Assembly: GCF_900299525.1 (NCBI RefSeq)
Contig: NZ_OMKA01000003.1
Coordinates: 124,001-188,000 of the forward strand
DNA length: 64,000 nucleotides
Direction of reading: 5' to 3'
DNA from: Aquimarina sp. Aq78
GTDB taxonomy: Bacteria > Bacteroidota > Bacteroidia > Flavobacteriales > Flavobacteriaceae
Shown in pieces: positions 1 through 8,634 of this stretch. Position 1 is the stretch's first letter; the number at the start of each line of letters is the position of its first letter. The notes under the pieces were generated by a model. It was not told the DNA's origin. It did not search any database and saw only the letters and a list, made by a program, of their open reading frames with translations. The translations under genes and the position numbers were made by a program.

Positions 1-258
1 GCTCTCTACAACATATTTTTTCTTTGAAGCGATAGAAAGAAAAAACAACATATGACAACTCGAAACAGATGCCAAAAATGCTTCTTCAGGATCCACCGCA
101 GATGCATCAGACATTGGAGTGGGAACCACCTCTGGAGAAGAAGAAGCCAAAATCTCTGCTCCCCCATCAAAATACCAGATATGTGCCCTGCTATATTTTC
201 CATCCATAAATGCTTCATGTTGATTTTTCTTCCAAAATACTCTCGCCGAATGTTTCAT
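1..258 (-). CDS. OsmC family protein (N-terminal part; gene runs off the left edge)
   Basis: Translating the minus strand from the ATG at 258 gives 86 uninterrupted codons to the window edge. Residues 1-60 show the OsmC/Ohr N-terminal pattern, with a DGG turn near residue 31 and a Pro-rich PEVVPTPMSD stretch. The signature EEAFLASVSSCHML follows, in which C68 would be the peroxidatic cysteine. Family members are cytosolic thiol peroxidases that reduce organic hydroperoxides; the resolving cysteine lies in the missing C-terminal part. The gene has its own promoter and an upstream palindromic operator, which suggests regulated, probably stress-responsive expression. The family call is firm; the exact substrate cannot be told. 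Confidence 0.85.
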   Translation of the reverse strand, partial: MKHSARVFWKKNQHEAFMDGKYSRAHIWYFDGGAEILASSSPEVVPTPMSDASAVDPEEAFLASVSSCHMLFFLSIASKKKYVVES

Positions 259-283
259 TTTACCTGTTCCTTTTTGTATTTCA

Positions 284-291
284 CAAAAGTA
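284..291 (-). promoter_or_regulatory. Promoter -7 element of the OsmC-family gene
   Basis: Read on the minus strand this is TACTTTTG, an exact match to the Bacteroidota -7 consensus TAnnTTTG, 26 bases upstream of the start codon. No clear -33 TTG is visible at the expected distance; the operator palindromes lie there instead. Confidence 0.5.
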
Positions 292-315
292 AAACAGCTT
301 TATTTTTTTTATTTC

Positions 316-345
316 ATTCTAGAATGAAGTATGAAATTCTAGAAT
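316..345. promoter_or_regulatory. Operator: two identical palindromes ATTCTAGAAT spaced 20 bp
   Basis: The perfect 10-bp palindrome ATTCTAGAAT occurs at 316-325 and again at 336-345, centre to centre 20 bp, about two helical turns, so both sites face the same side of the DNA. They cover the -33 region and further upstream of the OsmC-family promoter. This is typical of cooperative binding by a dimeric repressor or activator. The regulator is not in the visible sequence. Confidence 0.55.
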
Positions 346-955
346 ACATAGAGAAAGTATTGATCATCTCATCTCCATTTTAGATTCTGATTATACTCTT
401 TATGGTGCTCCCAAAATTACTTTTAACAGGCTACAAACCCTTAAGGACTTCTTAATATGTATCGAAAGTAACAATTGTCAATCTTCGGCTACCACTTTAT
501 GGGGATATAATGTAATACGTTATAATTATAGTGGGATGGAAATAATTATTTTTCAGTTATAATAAGTTTTACATAGACAAAAAATGCATGGTTATTCATA
601 CAAAGTATTCCATATTTTTTCTTCCAAAACAATAATAACCGAGAGTTCCTTTTATTATTAGCACCGAAATTTTGTCTATACATCTTTCATTTTATTCTTT
701 TATTATTTAGACAAAACAAAGGCAAAACCTAGTATTTTTATTTTAAAATGAAGTATGAAACTTCGTTGAATATTTACTAAAATCAAAACTCAATTTAATA
801 CACTTATTAATATCAAATGAACATAAAATATCTATTTCCAGTTATCCAGTAATCTACCATTAGAAATACAAATGATTATTACTTATTTATATACTACAAC
901 TAATTTTTAAATTTTGTTCACTACATTTATCATGATTATGTCACTAAATCTCATT
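346..955. other. Intergenic stretch with a degenerate copy of the operator
   Basis: No credible gene was found in this 610-bp gap. It contains a 21-bp stretch at 740-760 that matches 316-336 at all but two positions (shared core AATGAAGTATGAAA). The second palindrome is degenerate in this copy. The rest is AT-rich sequence without a convincing terminator. The promoter of the lipoprotein gene that starts at 956 must lie in its right part. Confidence 0.4.
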
Positions 956-1750
956 ATGAAAAGAATACTTCTATTATTCATTTTATTATTTATACTAAGC
1001 TGTAAAAAAAACCTTCCCAACTCTACTAAAGATGAATTGGCAATCGTAGATCAAAAAGATTTACGAAAACAGAAAGTTAAAGTTGATCACCAAATCAGAA
1101 AAGTAAAAAAAGCAGTAATTGTTCCTAAGCTAGATGGCAAGATGAATGATCCTATTTGGGAAGAAGCCATTTGGTATGGTTTTGACCAAAGATGGCTGGG
1201 AGCACCTTATACCTTTAATGATTTTTTTGGAAGATATAAAGTGGTTTGGACTCCAGAAGCTCTATATGTATTAGTAGAAATCAAAGATGATGTTTTATAT
1301 GATCAAAATAAAGATCCTCTAAGTTTATGGTGGGATGATGACTGTGTAGAAATTTTTATTGATGCGGATAACTCTGGTGGTGATCATCAATATTCTAATA
1401 ATGCATTCGCGTATCATGTAGCATTAGACGGAAATGTTGTTGATCTGGATGAACAAAAAAAACCATTACTATATAATAGTCATGTTAGCTCTAAACGAAT
1501 TACTAATGGCGATGTATCGGTATGGGAGTTTGAGATCATTGTATATGACAACACTTATATAGAAGGAAAAGTTAATGATCCAATGATTTTAAAAAAGGAT
1601 CAGAAATTAGGTTTTGCTATTGCTTATAATGATAATGATGGTAGTAAGGAAAGAGAAAATTTTATTGGTTCTGTTTTTATCCCAGGAGAAGAAAAAAACC
1701 TGGGGTGGATTAATGCTGATGTTTTTGGCACAATCATTTTAGAAGAATAA
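956..1750 (+). CDS. CBM9-like (DOMON-fold) sugar-binding lipoprotein
   Basis: This is a 264-residue exported protein. Starting at the ATG at 956 gives a typical lipoprotein signal (LLFILSC, lipidated C16); an upstream TTG at 914 would only add non-signal residues. Residues from about 55 to the end match the carbohydrate-binding module 9-like family: a LDGKMNDPIWEEA opening, the EALYVLVEIKDD strand, then WWDDDCVEIFIDAD and the histidine-containing AYHVALDG strand. Such proteins sit on the cell surface or in the periplasm and bind sugars or related ligands. The gene lies four bases ahead of an MFS transporter, so binding and uptake may be linked. The fold is well supported; the ligand is unknown. 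Confidence 0.75.
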   Translation: MKRILLLFILLFILSCKKNLPNSTKDELAIVDQKDLRKQKVKVDHQIRKVKKAVIVPKLDGKMNDPIWEEAIWYGFDQRWLGAPYTFNDFFGRYKVVWTPEALYVLVEIKDDVLYDQNKDPLSLWWDDDCVEIFIDADNSGGDHQYSNNAFAYHVALDGNVVDLDEQKKPLLYNSHVSSKRITNGDVSVWEFEIIVYDNTYIEGKVNDPMILKKDQKLGFAIAYNDNDGSKERENFIGSVFIPGEEKNLGWINADVFGTIILEE

Positions 1751-1754
1751 TGTA

Positions 1755-2909
1755 TTGAAATCAAAATTCTACATACTCCCGGTGATTATCATTTCGCAGT
1801 TTTTTTGTACTTCGTTATGGTTTGCTGGCAATGCTGTTATTGATGATCTCGCCTCTCAGTTTAATGTTGGTTTTAATATTTTAGGCTATCTTTTGTCTTT
1901 TGTACAATTTGGGTTTATCGTAGGAACACTAACATTTGCTTTATTAACATTAGCCGATCGGTTTTCTCCATCTCGAATATTTATGATTTGCGCTTTTTTA
2001 GGAGGGCTTAGTAATTTGTCATTGCTTATTCCTGATATCACGGTATTTAATTTACTTACAGCAAGATTTGGAACTGGCTTTTTTCTTGCCGGCATATACC
2101 CAATTGGTATGAAAATAGCCTCTGATTATTATAAAGACGGACTCGGTAAAGCACTTGGGTACCTTGTAGGTGCTTTGGTACTAGGGACAGCTTTTCCTCA
2201 CCTAATAAACCAGTTTTCCTGGAGTAGCGATTATAAAGCTGTAATTATCAGCACATCTATCTTAGCATTTGTTGGAGGATCAGCAATGTGGTTTTTGGTT
2301 CCTGATGGTCCATACAGAAAACTTGTTTCTAAGCTTCAACTTGGGATCGTTACACAACTTTTTAGTATCCCTAGTTTTAGAAAAGCTGCTTTTGGATATT
2401 TTGGACATATGTGGGAGCTATATGCGTTTTGGGGATTTGTCCCTATTATTCTTAAAACCTATTCTCGTTTACAATCGACACAGCTTCAGGTGTCTTTTTG
2501 GTCTTTTATCATCATAGGTGTTGGTTTCATTTCCTGCATTCTGGGTGGTTTGATTTCTTTAAAAACCGGAAGTAGAAAAGTGGCATATAATTCACTATTA
2601 ATTTCTGGAATATTTTGTCTTGCTTCTCCCCTACTTTTCCTATTACCGCCCGAATTATTTTTAATTGCTTTAAGTATTTGGGGAATGTTGGTTATTTCAG
2701 ATTCTCCTCAATTCTCAACAATGGTAGCTGCTGCTGTACCGCCAGAATTAAGAGGTACTGCTCTCACAATCATAAATTGCATAGGGTTTGCAATTACTAT
2801 AATTAGTATTCAGTTACTATCTTTTTTAACAGGAAAAATAGACAACACTATGCTTTACGTATTTTTAAGTATAGGACCAATTTTAGGCATATATACGTTA
2901 AGAAAATAA
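1755..2909 (+). CDS. MFS transporter (12 TM), TTG start
   Basis: This 384-residue protein is almost entirely hydrophobic, with about 12 membrane segments. The loop after the second helix, LADRFSPSRI, resembles MFS motif A. The conserved first helix begins right after the TTG at 1755, and no ATG, GTG or TTG nearby would keep that helix, so TTG is the likely start. It begins four bases after the preceding CBM9-like gene stops, which suggests translational coupling. The substrate cannot be inferred beyond the possible link to a sugar-binding neighbour. The last residues are close to the typical MFS end. Confidence 0.8.
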   Translation: MKSKFYILPVIIISQFFCTSLWFAGNAVIDDLASQFNVGFNILGYLLSFVQFGFIVGTLTFALLTLADRFSPSRIFMICAFLGGLSNLSLLIPDITVFNLLTARFGTGFFLAGIYPIGMKIASDYYKDGLGKALGYLVGALVLGTAFPHLINQFSWSSDYKAVIISTSILAFVGGSAMWFLVPDGPYRKLVSKLQLGIVTQLFSIPSFRKAAFGYFGHMWELYAFWGFVPIILKTYSRLQSTQLQVSFWSFIIIGVGFISCILGGLISLKTGSRKVAYNSLLISGIFCLASPLLFLLPPELFLIALSIWGMLVISDSPQFSTMVAAAVPPELRGTALTIINCIGFAITIISIQLLSFLTGKIDNTMLYVFLSIGPILGIYTLRK

Positions 2910-2954
2910 GTAATTAAATAGTTTGAAATATCATTTTTGATAAGAAATATTCTA

Positions 2955-3416
2955 TTAAACAGTCTCTAGAGCCTCTTTAATTCTTGACATAGCTTTTGAC
3001 ATTTGTGCTTCGACAGTTTTTATAGAGATATCTAATTGTTCTGCCACTTCTTTGTACTTAAACCCCTGAATTTTATTTAATACAAATACTTCTTTACATT
3101 TTGGAGGAAGTTTTTCAATTTCTACCTGAACAAGGTGTATTTTCTTTTTGATAAAATCGTTGTCTTCTTCTACAAAAACATTAAGAGTATTTTTTTGTAT
3201 TTGTTCTATATAACTTAACTCTTTTTTATTTTTATTATAGGTATCTATTAATTCATAATAACATGCTTTATATAGATAATTTTTGATAGAAGTGTTAATA
3301 TTTAATTTTTTTTTATTCTTCCAAATTTTAAGCATTACGTTCTGAACGATGTCTTCTGCCTGCTGTTTATCCCTCGATAAACTATAGATATAGGAGCATA
3401 ATTCGTTATAGTACAT
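2955..3416 (-). CDS. ECF (FecI-like) RNA polymerase sigma factor, 5' end damaged or non-canonical
   Basis: Region 2 (QQAEDIVQNVMLKIWKNK) and region 4 (KEVFVLNKIQGFKYKEVAEQ, with the helix-turn-helix SIKTVEAQMSKAMSR) are clear. The family partner is the FecR anti-sigma encoded divergently at 3628. The first in-frame ATG (3416) lies inside region 2.1. The frame upstream still encodes good sigma sequence (IEELKKGNEFVYRHLYEMYY) back to an ATG at 3506, but codon 3 of that reading is TAA (3498-3500). No ATG, GTG or TTG lies between that stop and 3416. Either the gene carries a nonsense mutation, or it starts at a rare codon such as the ATA at 3483-3485, or only the shortened form is made. The family call is certain. 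Confidence 0.85.
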   Translation of the reverse strand: MYYNELCSYIYSLSRDKQQAEDIVQNVMLKIWKNKKKLNINTSIKNYLYKACYYELIDTYNKNKKELSYIEQIQKNTLNVFVEEDNDFIKKKIHLVQVEIEKLPPKCKEVFVLNKIQGFKYKEVAEQLDISIKTVEAQMSKAMSRIKEALETV

Positions 3417-3627
3417 CTCATATAAATGCCTGTATACAAACTCATTACCTTTCTTAAGTTCCTCTATTTGGGTCTCGTTCTTTATAGCACTCTTTTTTTA
3501 ACTCATTTTTAAACCCTATCCTAAAACAATTAACAAAAACTTTACATAAATAATAAAAAAAATAGTTTCAGAAGTAAGGGTTTTTTATTTTTTTCAAGTC
3601 TTAACTATAAATAAGCCAATAATTCGC

Positions 3628-4797
3628 ATGAAAAAAAACAAAGATTTGGATATAAATCAAATACTAAAATACCTAAATAATGAGATGTCCGAACGAGAAC
3701 TCATCGAGTTCAAAAAACTATTGAATGATGAAGAAAATTTAAATGAATTTAAAAAATACATTATCACTGATCATTACATCCAATTAGGTAAAAACGATTT
3801 TGATAATCAAAAAGCATCATCATTATTCCAAAAACAAATACAAAGTACAAAATCTCGTACTAAAATCCGCAAAAATAGAATCAATAATTATTTAAAATAT
3901 GCTGCAGTTTTTGTAGGACTTATAATTAGTGCTACTTTATACTACAACAATACTTTTTTTGGCACCGATTCTACTTTAAATGAAGTAACATTACAACTAA
4001 GCGATGGCAGTCTTGAAACTATACAGGAGAATGAGTTATTTAAAGAGATTAAAAATAACGATGGTACTGTAGTAGGAGTTCAGGAAAAAGGTAAAATAGT
4101 ATACCAAAACGAAAAAAATAACATTGCTGAGGCAAAACCAAGTATCAACACGTTAAAAGTACCTTACGGAAGAAAATTTCAATTAGAATTATCTGATGGA
4201 ACTATAGTTCATGTTAATGCAGGTTCTACATTAAAATTCCCTGTGCGTTTTATTGCCGGACAAGTTCGTGAGGTAGAATTATCTGGTGAAGCCTATTTTG
4301 AAGTTGCCCGAAATGAAGAAGCTCCATTCATTGTATCTACTAATGGTATTAAAACTGAAGTTTTAGGAACAAAGTTTAATGTCTCTTCTTACACTGATGA
4401 TCCTTTTTCTGAGGTTGTTCTGGTAGAAGGTAGTGTAGGTGTATTTAAAAATAAAGAACGATTTAATAAAGATACCGATCAAATACTTAAGCCAAATCAG
4501 AAGGCTAGTCTTTTAAAATCAGGTCAGAATTTAGATATTTCTACAGTAAAAACCGAAAATTATACTGCTTGGGTTGATGGAATATTACTGTTTAAAAATG
4601 AAAGTTTTGAGAATATCATTAAGAAACTGGAGAGATCGTATGACAAGAAAATAACAATTAATTACCCCAAAATAAAGAAAGAAAAATTCACAGGTCAGTT
4701 TGATGTAGAAAATATAGAAGATGTATTAAAAACGTTTAAGAGCAACACCTTCTTCAATTTTACTATCAAAGAAAATGAAATAATTATTAACCCCTAA
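3628..4797 (+). CDS. FecR family anti-sigma factor (with DUF4974)
   Basis: The protein has 389 residues. Residues 1-85 are a charged cytoplasmic domain expected to hold the ECF sigma. A single membrane helix follows at about 88-106. The periplasmic FecR domain is at about 170-270 (LKVPYGRKFQLELSDGTIV, then VHVNAGSTLKFPVRF and LSGEAYFEV). The C-terminal part from about 315 is the DUF4974/STN-like domain that contacts the N-terminal domain of the outer-membrane transducer. It is divergent from the sigma gene and followed by the SusC transducer, the standard three-part cell-surface signalling arrangement of Bacteroidota: substrate binding at SusC, signal to FecR, release of sigma. Confidence 0.92.
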   Translation: MKKNKDLDINQILKYLNNEMSERELIEFKKLLNDEENLNEFKKYIITDHYIQLGKNDFDNQKASSLFQKQIQSTKSRTKIRKNRINNYLKYAAVFVGLIISATLYYNNTFFGTDSTLNEVTLQLSDGSLETIQENELFKEIKNNDGTVVGVQEKGKIVYQNEKNNIAEAKPSINTLKVPYGRKFQLELSDGTIVHVNAGSTLKFPVRFIAGQVREVELSGEAYFEVARNEEAPFIVSTNGIKTEVLGTKFNVSSYTDDPFSEVVLVEGSVGVFKNKERFNKDTDQILKPNQKASLLKSGQNLDISTVKTENYTAWVDGILLFKNESFENIIKKLERSYDKKITINYPKIKKEKFTGQFDVENIEDVLKTFKSNTFFNFTIKENEIIINP

Positions 4798-4820
4798 AAC
4801 AAAAAAAGTATGTTTCCAAA

Positions 4821-4889
4821 ATGACTAATAAACAAAAAAAAATCGAGAAATGCTGCAACATCTCCCGATTTAGAGTAAGCGTAATTTAA
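4821..4889 (+). promoter_or_regulatory. Possible leader ORF with overlapping hairpin between anti-sigma and susC genes
   Basis: A 22-codon reading frame (MTNKQKKIEKCC...) starts at 4821 and stops at 4889, two bases before the SusC start codon. Within it, 4839-4871 can fold as an imperfect hairpin (arms AAATCG and CGATTT, with part of AGA/TCT). Such a structure could tune how much SusC is made relative to FecR. No poly-T tract follows, so it is not an obvious terminator. It may be coincidental. Confidence 0.25.
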
Positions 4890-4891
4890 CA

Positions 4892-7800
4892 ATGGTTCAA
4901 TCATTAAATCATATTAAAAATATGAAAATAATTAGACAAAACCACACAAATGGTGTGGCAAAATTAATATTTAATTTGAAAATGAGGCTAACAATACTAT
5001 TAATTATATTGTCTCTATTTAGAATAAACGCAAATACTTATTCTCAAAACACCAAGATTTCACTTGATGTGAAAAACTTTACAATTGAGAGAGTATTTGA
5101 TTTAATACAACAAAAAACAGAATTTAAAGTGTTTTTTAAGGATGCTGAGGTAAATACCAAAAGAAAGGTATCTTTTAAGGTTTCTAACAAAAGAGTAGAA
5201 TATATTTTAGATAGAATATTTAAGAACACCAATGTCTCTTATAAAATAGTAGATAAGCAAATTGTATTGGTAAAAAAACCCGTTAGTTCTAATATTCCAA
5301 CAATCAAAAAACGACAATCTGCGCTGGTAAAACCACAGAAAGGTTTTGAAATCAGTGGACAGGTTGTTGACAAAAATGGTCTCCCCATTCCCGGGTCTAC
5401 TGTATCTATACAAGGAACTACTCAAGGAGTAGTTACAGACTTTGATGGAAATTTTACGATGCGAGTTTCGGTATCAGATATCATTAAGATAGAAAACTTA
5501 GGTTACGAAACTCAAACCATTACAATCACAGATAAGAATAAAACAAAATTTCAATTTGTATTAAAAGAATCTGTAGAGTCACTAGACGAAGTCATAATAA
5601 CAGATGGTTATAAAAAAGTAGATCGCCGTCTTTTTGCCGGTGTTGCTACAAAACTTAACTTGGAGGACATTAAAATTGATGGGGTTTCTGATGCATCAAG
5701 ACTTCTAGAAGGTAGAGATGCTGGGGTAGTTGTAGATAATGTTTCTGGTTCATTTGGTGCATCTCCAAGAATTAGAATTAGAGGTAACACCTCTCTTACA
5801 GGTAACAATAACCCAATTTGGGTAGTTGATGGAGTAATTTTAGAAGATAATGTAGAATTAGCTCAACAGGATTTAGCTTCTGGTGATATCAATTCATTAA
5901 TTGGTTCCTCTATCGCTGGATTAAACCCAGATGATATTAAAAGTTTTTCTATCCTAAAAGATGCTTCTGCAACTGCTTTATATGGTGCACGTGCAAAGAA
6001 TGGAGTAATTGTAATCACAACCAAAAAGGGTAAAAGAGGGGCTTTAAGAGTAAACTATAGCAACAATTTCTCTTACCGTTTACGACCTCGATATACAAAC
6101 TTTAATGTATTGAATTCTCAACAAGAATTATCTGTTTATGCAGAATTGGTAGAGAAAGGATTAGTTGATTTAACAACTGCTCAGTATGCTGAATCTTATG
6201 GAGTTTTAGGACAATATTTTAACGAAAGAAGAACGAATAACGTAGAAATAGGAGCTAATGGACAATTGGCTGATAGCTATTTTAACCGTTATCAAGTAGC
6301 CAATACAGATTGGTTTGAAACCCTTTTTAATGATTTATCATTGCAACAAAATCATTCTTTAAGTGTTTCTGGAGGAAGTGATGATGCCATCTACTATTTC
6401 TCTTTAAGTTATCTTAATGATCAGGGACAAACAATAGGAGATGAAGCTCAACGTTATACGGCAAGATTAAATACAAAATTTAACCTTTCCGAAAAATTCT
6501 CAATAAACACCTCATTAACAGGGAGTTTTAGAGATCAGATTGCTCCAGGTACAAATGATAGAAGATTAGATCCTTTAACAGGTGATTTTGAACGTGAATT
6601 CGAAATCAATCCTTACAGCTATTCTTTAACCAATAGTAGAAGTGTTACACCATACGATGAAAATGGTAATTTAGAATTTTTCAGAAAAAACTATGCACCA
6701 TTTAATATCATCCATGAATTGAGTAATAACTATATTAACATTGATGTTACTGATATTGCTTTTCAAACAGATCTAAATTATAAATTAGGTAATAATTTAA
6801 CTGCAAATTCTACATTCAACTATCGTAAAGCAATTACGCAACGAGAACATGTTATTGGTGATAAATCTAACCAAGCTGAAGCTTTTAGAGCAGATGAAGG
6901 CGTTCTGGCAAATGTAAATCCTTTCTTATATCAGGATAGAGATAACTTAACCAGACCTCGTTATTCAATATTACCAGAAGGTGGTATTAATATCTTTAAT
7001 GAAGATGTTTTAGATTATTTATATTGGAGAAATTCTATTTCCTGGAACCCAAGCATTAATGATAATAACCAATTTGCTTTTCTTTTAGGGCAAGAAATAA
7101 AATCAACAAATAGAACCAGTAGAGAGTTCAATGGTATTGGTATTTCTTATGAGAATGGATATTTAGTCAATACAAACCCCGATGCTATTGATCAATTAAT
7201 CGATAACGGAGATCAATATTTTGAGATTTCTAATTTTAGAGATCGTTTTACTGGTTTTTTCTTTAATGCAGGATACACTTTACACAACAAGTACACTCTT
7301 AATGGTACTTTAAGATATGATGGATCCAACCTACAAGGATCAAGTCCTAAAGCAAGATATCTTACAAATTATAATATTAGTGGAGCGTGGAACATTGATA
7401 GAGAAGATTTCTTTAAAGCAGAATGGGTAAATCTTTTAAAATTAAAAGCAACTTATGGATTGTCTGGAGGAAGAGGTCCTCTTACAAGTGCTACATTAGA
7501 CTTAAGAGGTCGTGTACCATTACGTCCGCAAGATGTAGAAAGTACAATTCAAATCAATTCTTTAGAAAATACTAATTTAACTTTTGAAAAACTTAAAGAA
7601 TTTAGTGCTGGATTAGAATTCTCTATGTTTAACAACCGAGTTGCAGGTGAACTGGGTTACTATAAACGTAATTCATTTGATCTTATCGGAACCATTAAAA
7701 CAAGTGGTGTAGGTGGTGAAGCTTTTAAAACAGGTAATTATGCAGATTTAAAAGTTGATGGATATGAATTTGCTTTATCTACTGTTAATGTAAAGACAAG

Positions 7801-8623
7801 AAATTTTGAATGGTCAACCAATATTAATGTAGGTTACAATACAGAAGAAGTAGAAGAACTTCAATTTGATCCTAGATTAGTAGATTTAATATCTCCATCG
7901 GGAGCACCATACACTGGTCGTGAAATCTCTGCATTATACTCAGTTCGCTTTGCTGGACTAAATGAATTTGGTATCCCAACATTCTTTGATGCTGATAATA
8001 ATAGAGTAACAAATATAGATCTTCAAAGCAGAGATGATATTGAAAAAATATTGAAGTATGAAGGTCCAACTCAACCAAGAGGAGCTGGTGGACTTAGTAA
8101 CACCTTCACTTATGAAGGCTTTACTTTATCTACTAATATCTCATTCAAATTTGATTACAAGATACGTTTGAATAGTAATTTTGATGCCTCTTATACTGAT
8201 TTTAATTCACTACCAGGTGAATTAACCAACAGATGGGCACTTCCTGGAGATGAAAATATTACTAACATTCCTGCTATTGTAGAAAATAGAACTTTAATCT
8301 CTGAACTTAATGCCTTTGTAAATGCAAATGGTATTGTAACAGGAGGCGATAACGCTTATGAATTATATAATAATAGTGATTTAAGAGTAGTCGATGGTAC
8401 ATATGCTCGTATGAGATCAATTGCACTAGGATATACTGTCCCTTCTGCATACGCAGAAAAGATAGGTTTTACTTCTGCAAGAATTCGTATACAAGGAGAG
8501 AATTTATTCTTACTATACTCTGACAAAGCGTTAAATGGTCAGGATCCTGAATTCTTTAATTCTGGAGGAGCTGCATTACCAGTACCAAAAACTGTATCGT
8601 TATCACTTAATGTTGGATTCTAA
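4892..8623 (+). CDS. SusC/RagA family TonB-dependent outer-membrane transducer
   Basis: This 1243-residue outer-membrane protein has a signal sequence around residues 30-50 (MRLTILLIILSLFRINA). A secretin/TonB N-terminal (STN) signalling domain follows at about 52-127, then a carboxypeptidase-regulatory-like beta domain at about 152-235 (FEISGQVVDKNGLPIPGSTV). The plug contains the SusC hallmarks RIRIRGNTSL, NPIWVVDGVIL and DASATALYGARAKNGVIVIT, and the barrel ends in the aromatic LNVGF. The STN domain marks it as a transducer that signals to FecR. The true start may be the ATG at 4922 or 4982 rather than 4892. It imports an oligomeric nutrient together with the SusD-like lipoprotein encoded next. 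Confidence 0.95.
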   Translation: MVQSLNHIKNMKIIRQNHTNGVAKLIFNLKMRLTILLIILSLFRINANTYSQNTKISLDVKNFTIERVFDLIQQKTEFKVFFKDAEVNTKRKVSFKVSNKRVEYILDRIFKNTNVSYKIVDKQIVLVKKPVSSNIPTIKKRQSALVKPQKGFEISGQVVDKNGLPIPGSTVSIQGTTQGVVTDFDGNFTMRVSVSDIIKIENLGYETQTITITDKNKTKFQFVLKESVESLDEVIITDGYKKVDRRLFAGVATKLNLEDIKIDGVSDASRLLEGRDAGVVVDNVSGSFGASPRIRIRGNTSLTGNNNPIWVVDGVILEDNVELAQQDLASGDINSLIGSSIAGLNPDDIKSFSILKDASATALYGARAKNGVIVITTKKGKRGALRVNYSNNFSYRLRPRYTNFNVLNSQQELSVYAELVEKGLVDLTTAQYAESYGVLGQYFNERRTNNVEIGANGQLADSYFNRYQVANTDWFETLFNDLSLQQNHSLSVSGGSDDAIYYFSLSYLNDQGQTIGDEAQRYTARLNTKFNLSEKFSINTSLTGSFRDQIAPGTNDRRLDPLTGDFEREFEINPYSYSLTNSRSVTPYDENGNLEFFRKNYAPFNIIHELSNNYINIDVTDIAFQTDLNYKLGNNLTANSTFNYRKAITQREHVIGDKSNQAEAFRADEGVLANVNPFLYQDRDNLTRPRYSILPEGGINIFNEDVLDYLYWRNSISWNPSINDNNQFAFLLGQEIKSTNRTSREFNGIGISYENGYLVNTNPDAIDQLIDNGDQYFEISNFRDRFTGFFFNAGYTLHNKYTLNGTLRYDGSNLQGSSPKARYLTNYNISGAWNIDREDFFKAEWVNLLKLKATYGLSGGRGPLTSATLDLRGRVPLRPQDVESTIQINSLENTNLTFEKLKEFSAGLEFSMFNNRVAGELGYYKRNSFDLIGTIKTSGVGGEAFKTGNYADLKVDGYEFALSTVNVKTRNFEWSTNINVGYNTEEVEELQFDPRLVDLISPSGAPYTGREISALYSVRFAGLNEFGIPTFFDADNNRVTNIDLQSRDDIEKILKYEGPTQPRGAGGLSNTFTYEGFTLSTNISFKFDYKIRLNSNFDASYTDFNSLPGELTNRWALPGDENITNIPAIVENRTLISELNAFVNANGIVTGGDNAYELYNNSDLRVVDGTYARMRSIALGYTVPSAYAEKIGFTSARIRIQGENLFLLYSDKALNGQDPEFFNSGGAALPVPKTVSLSLNVGF

Positions 8624-8634
8624 AAAGATTAATT

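Noticed and set aside
6..327. Two short frames at the left edge, one on each strand
   Set aside because: They are out-of-frame shadows of the OsmC-family gene, whose own frame is open to the edge and has family motifs.
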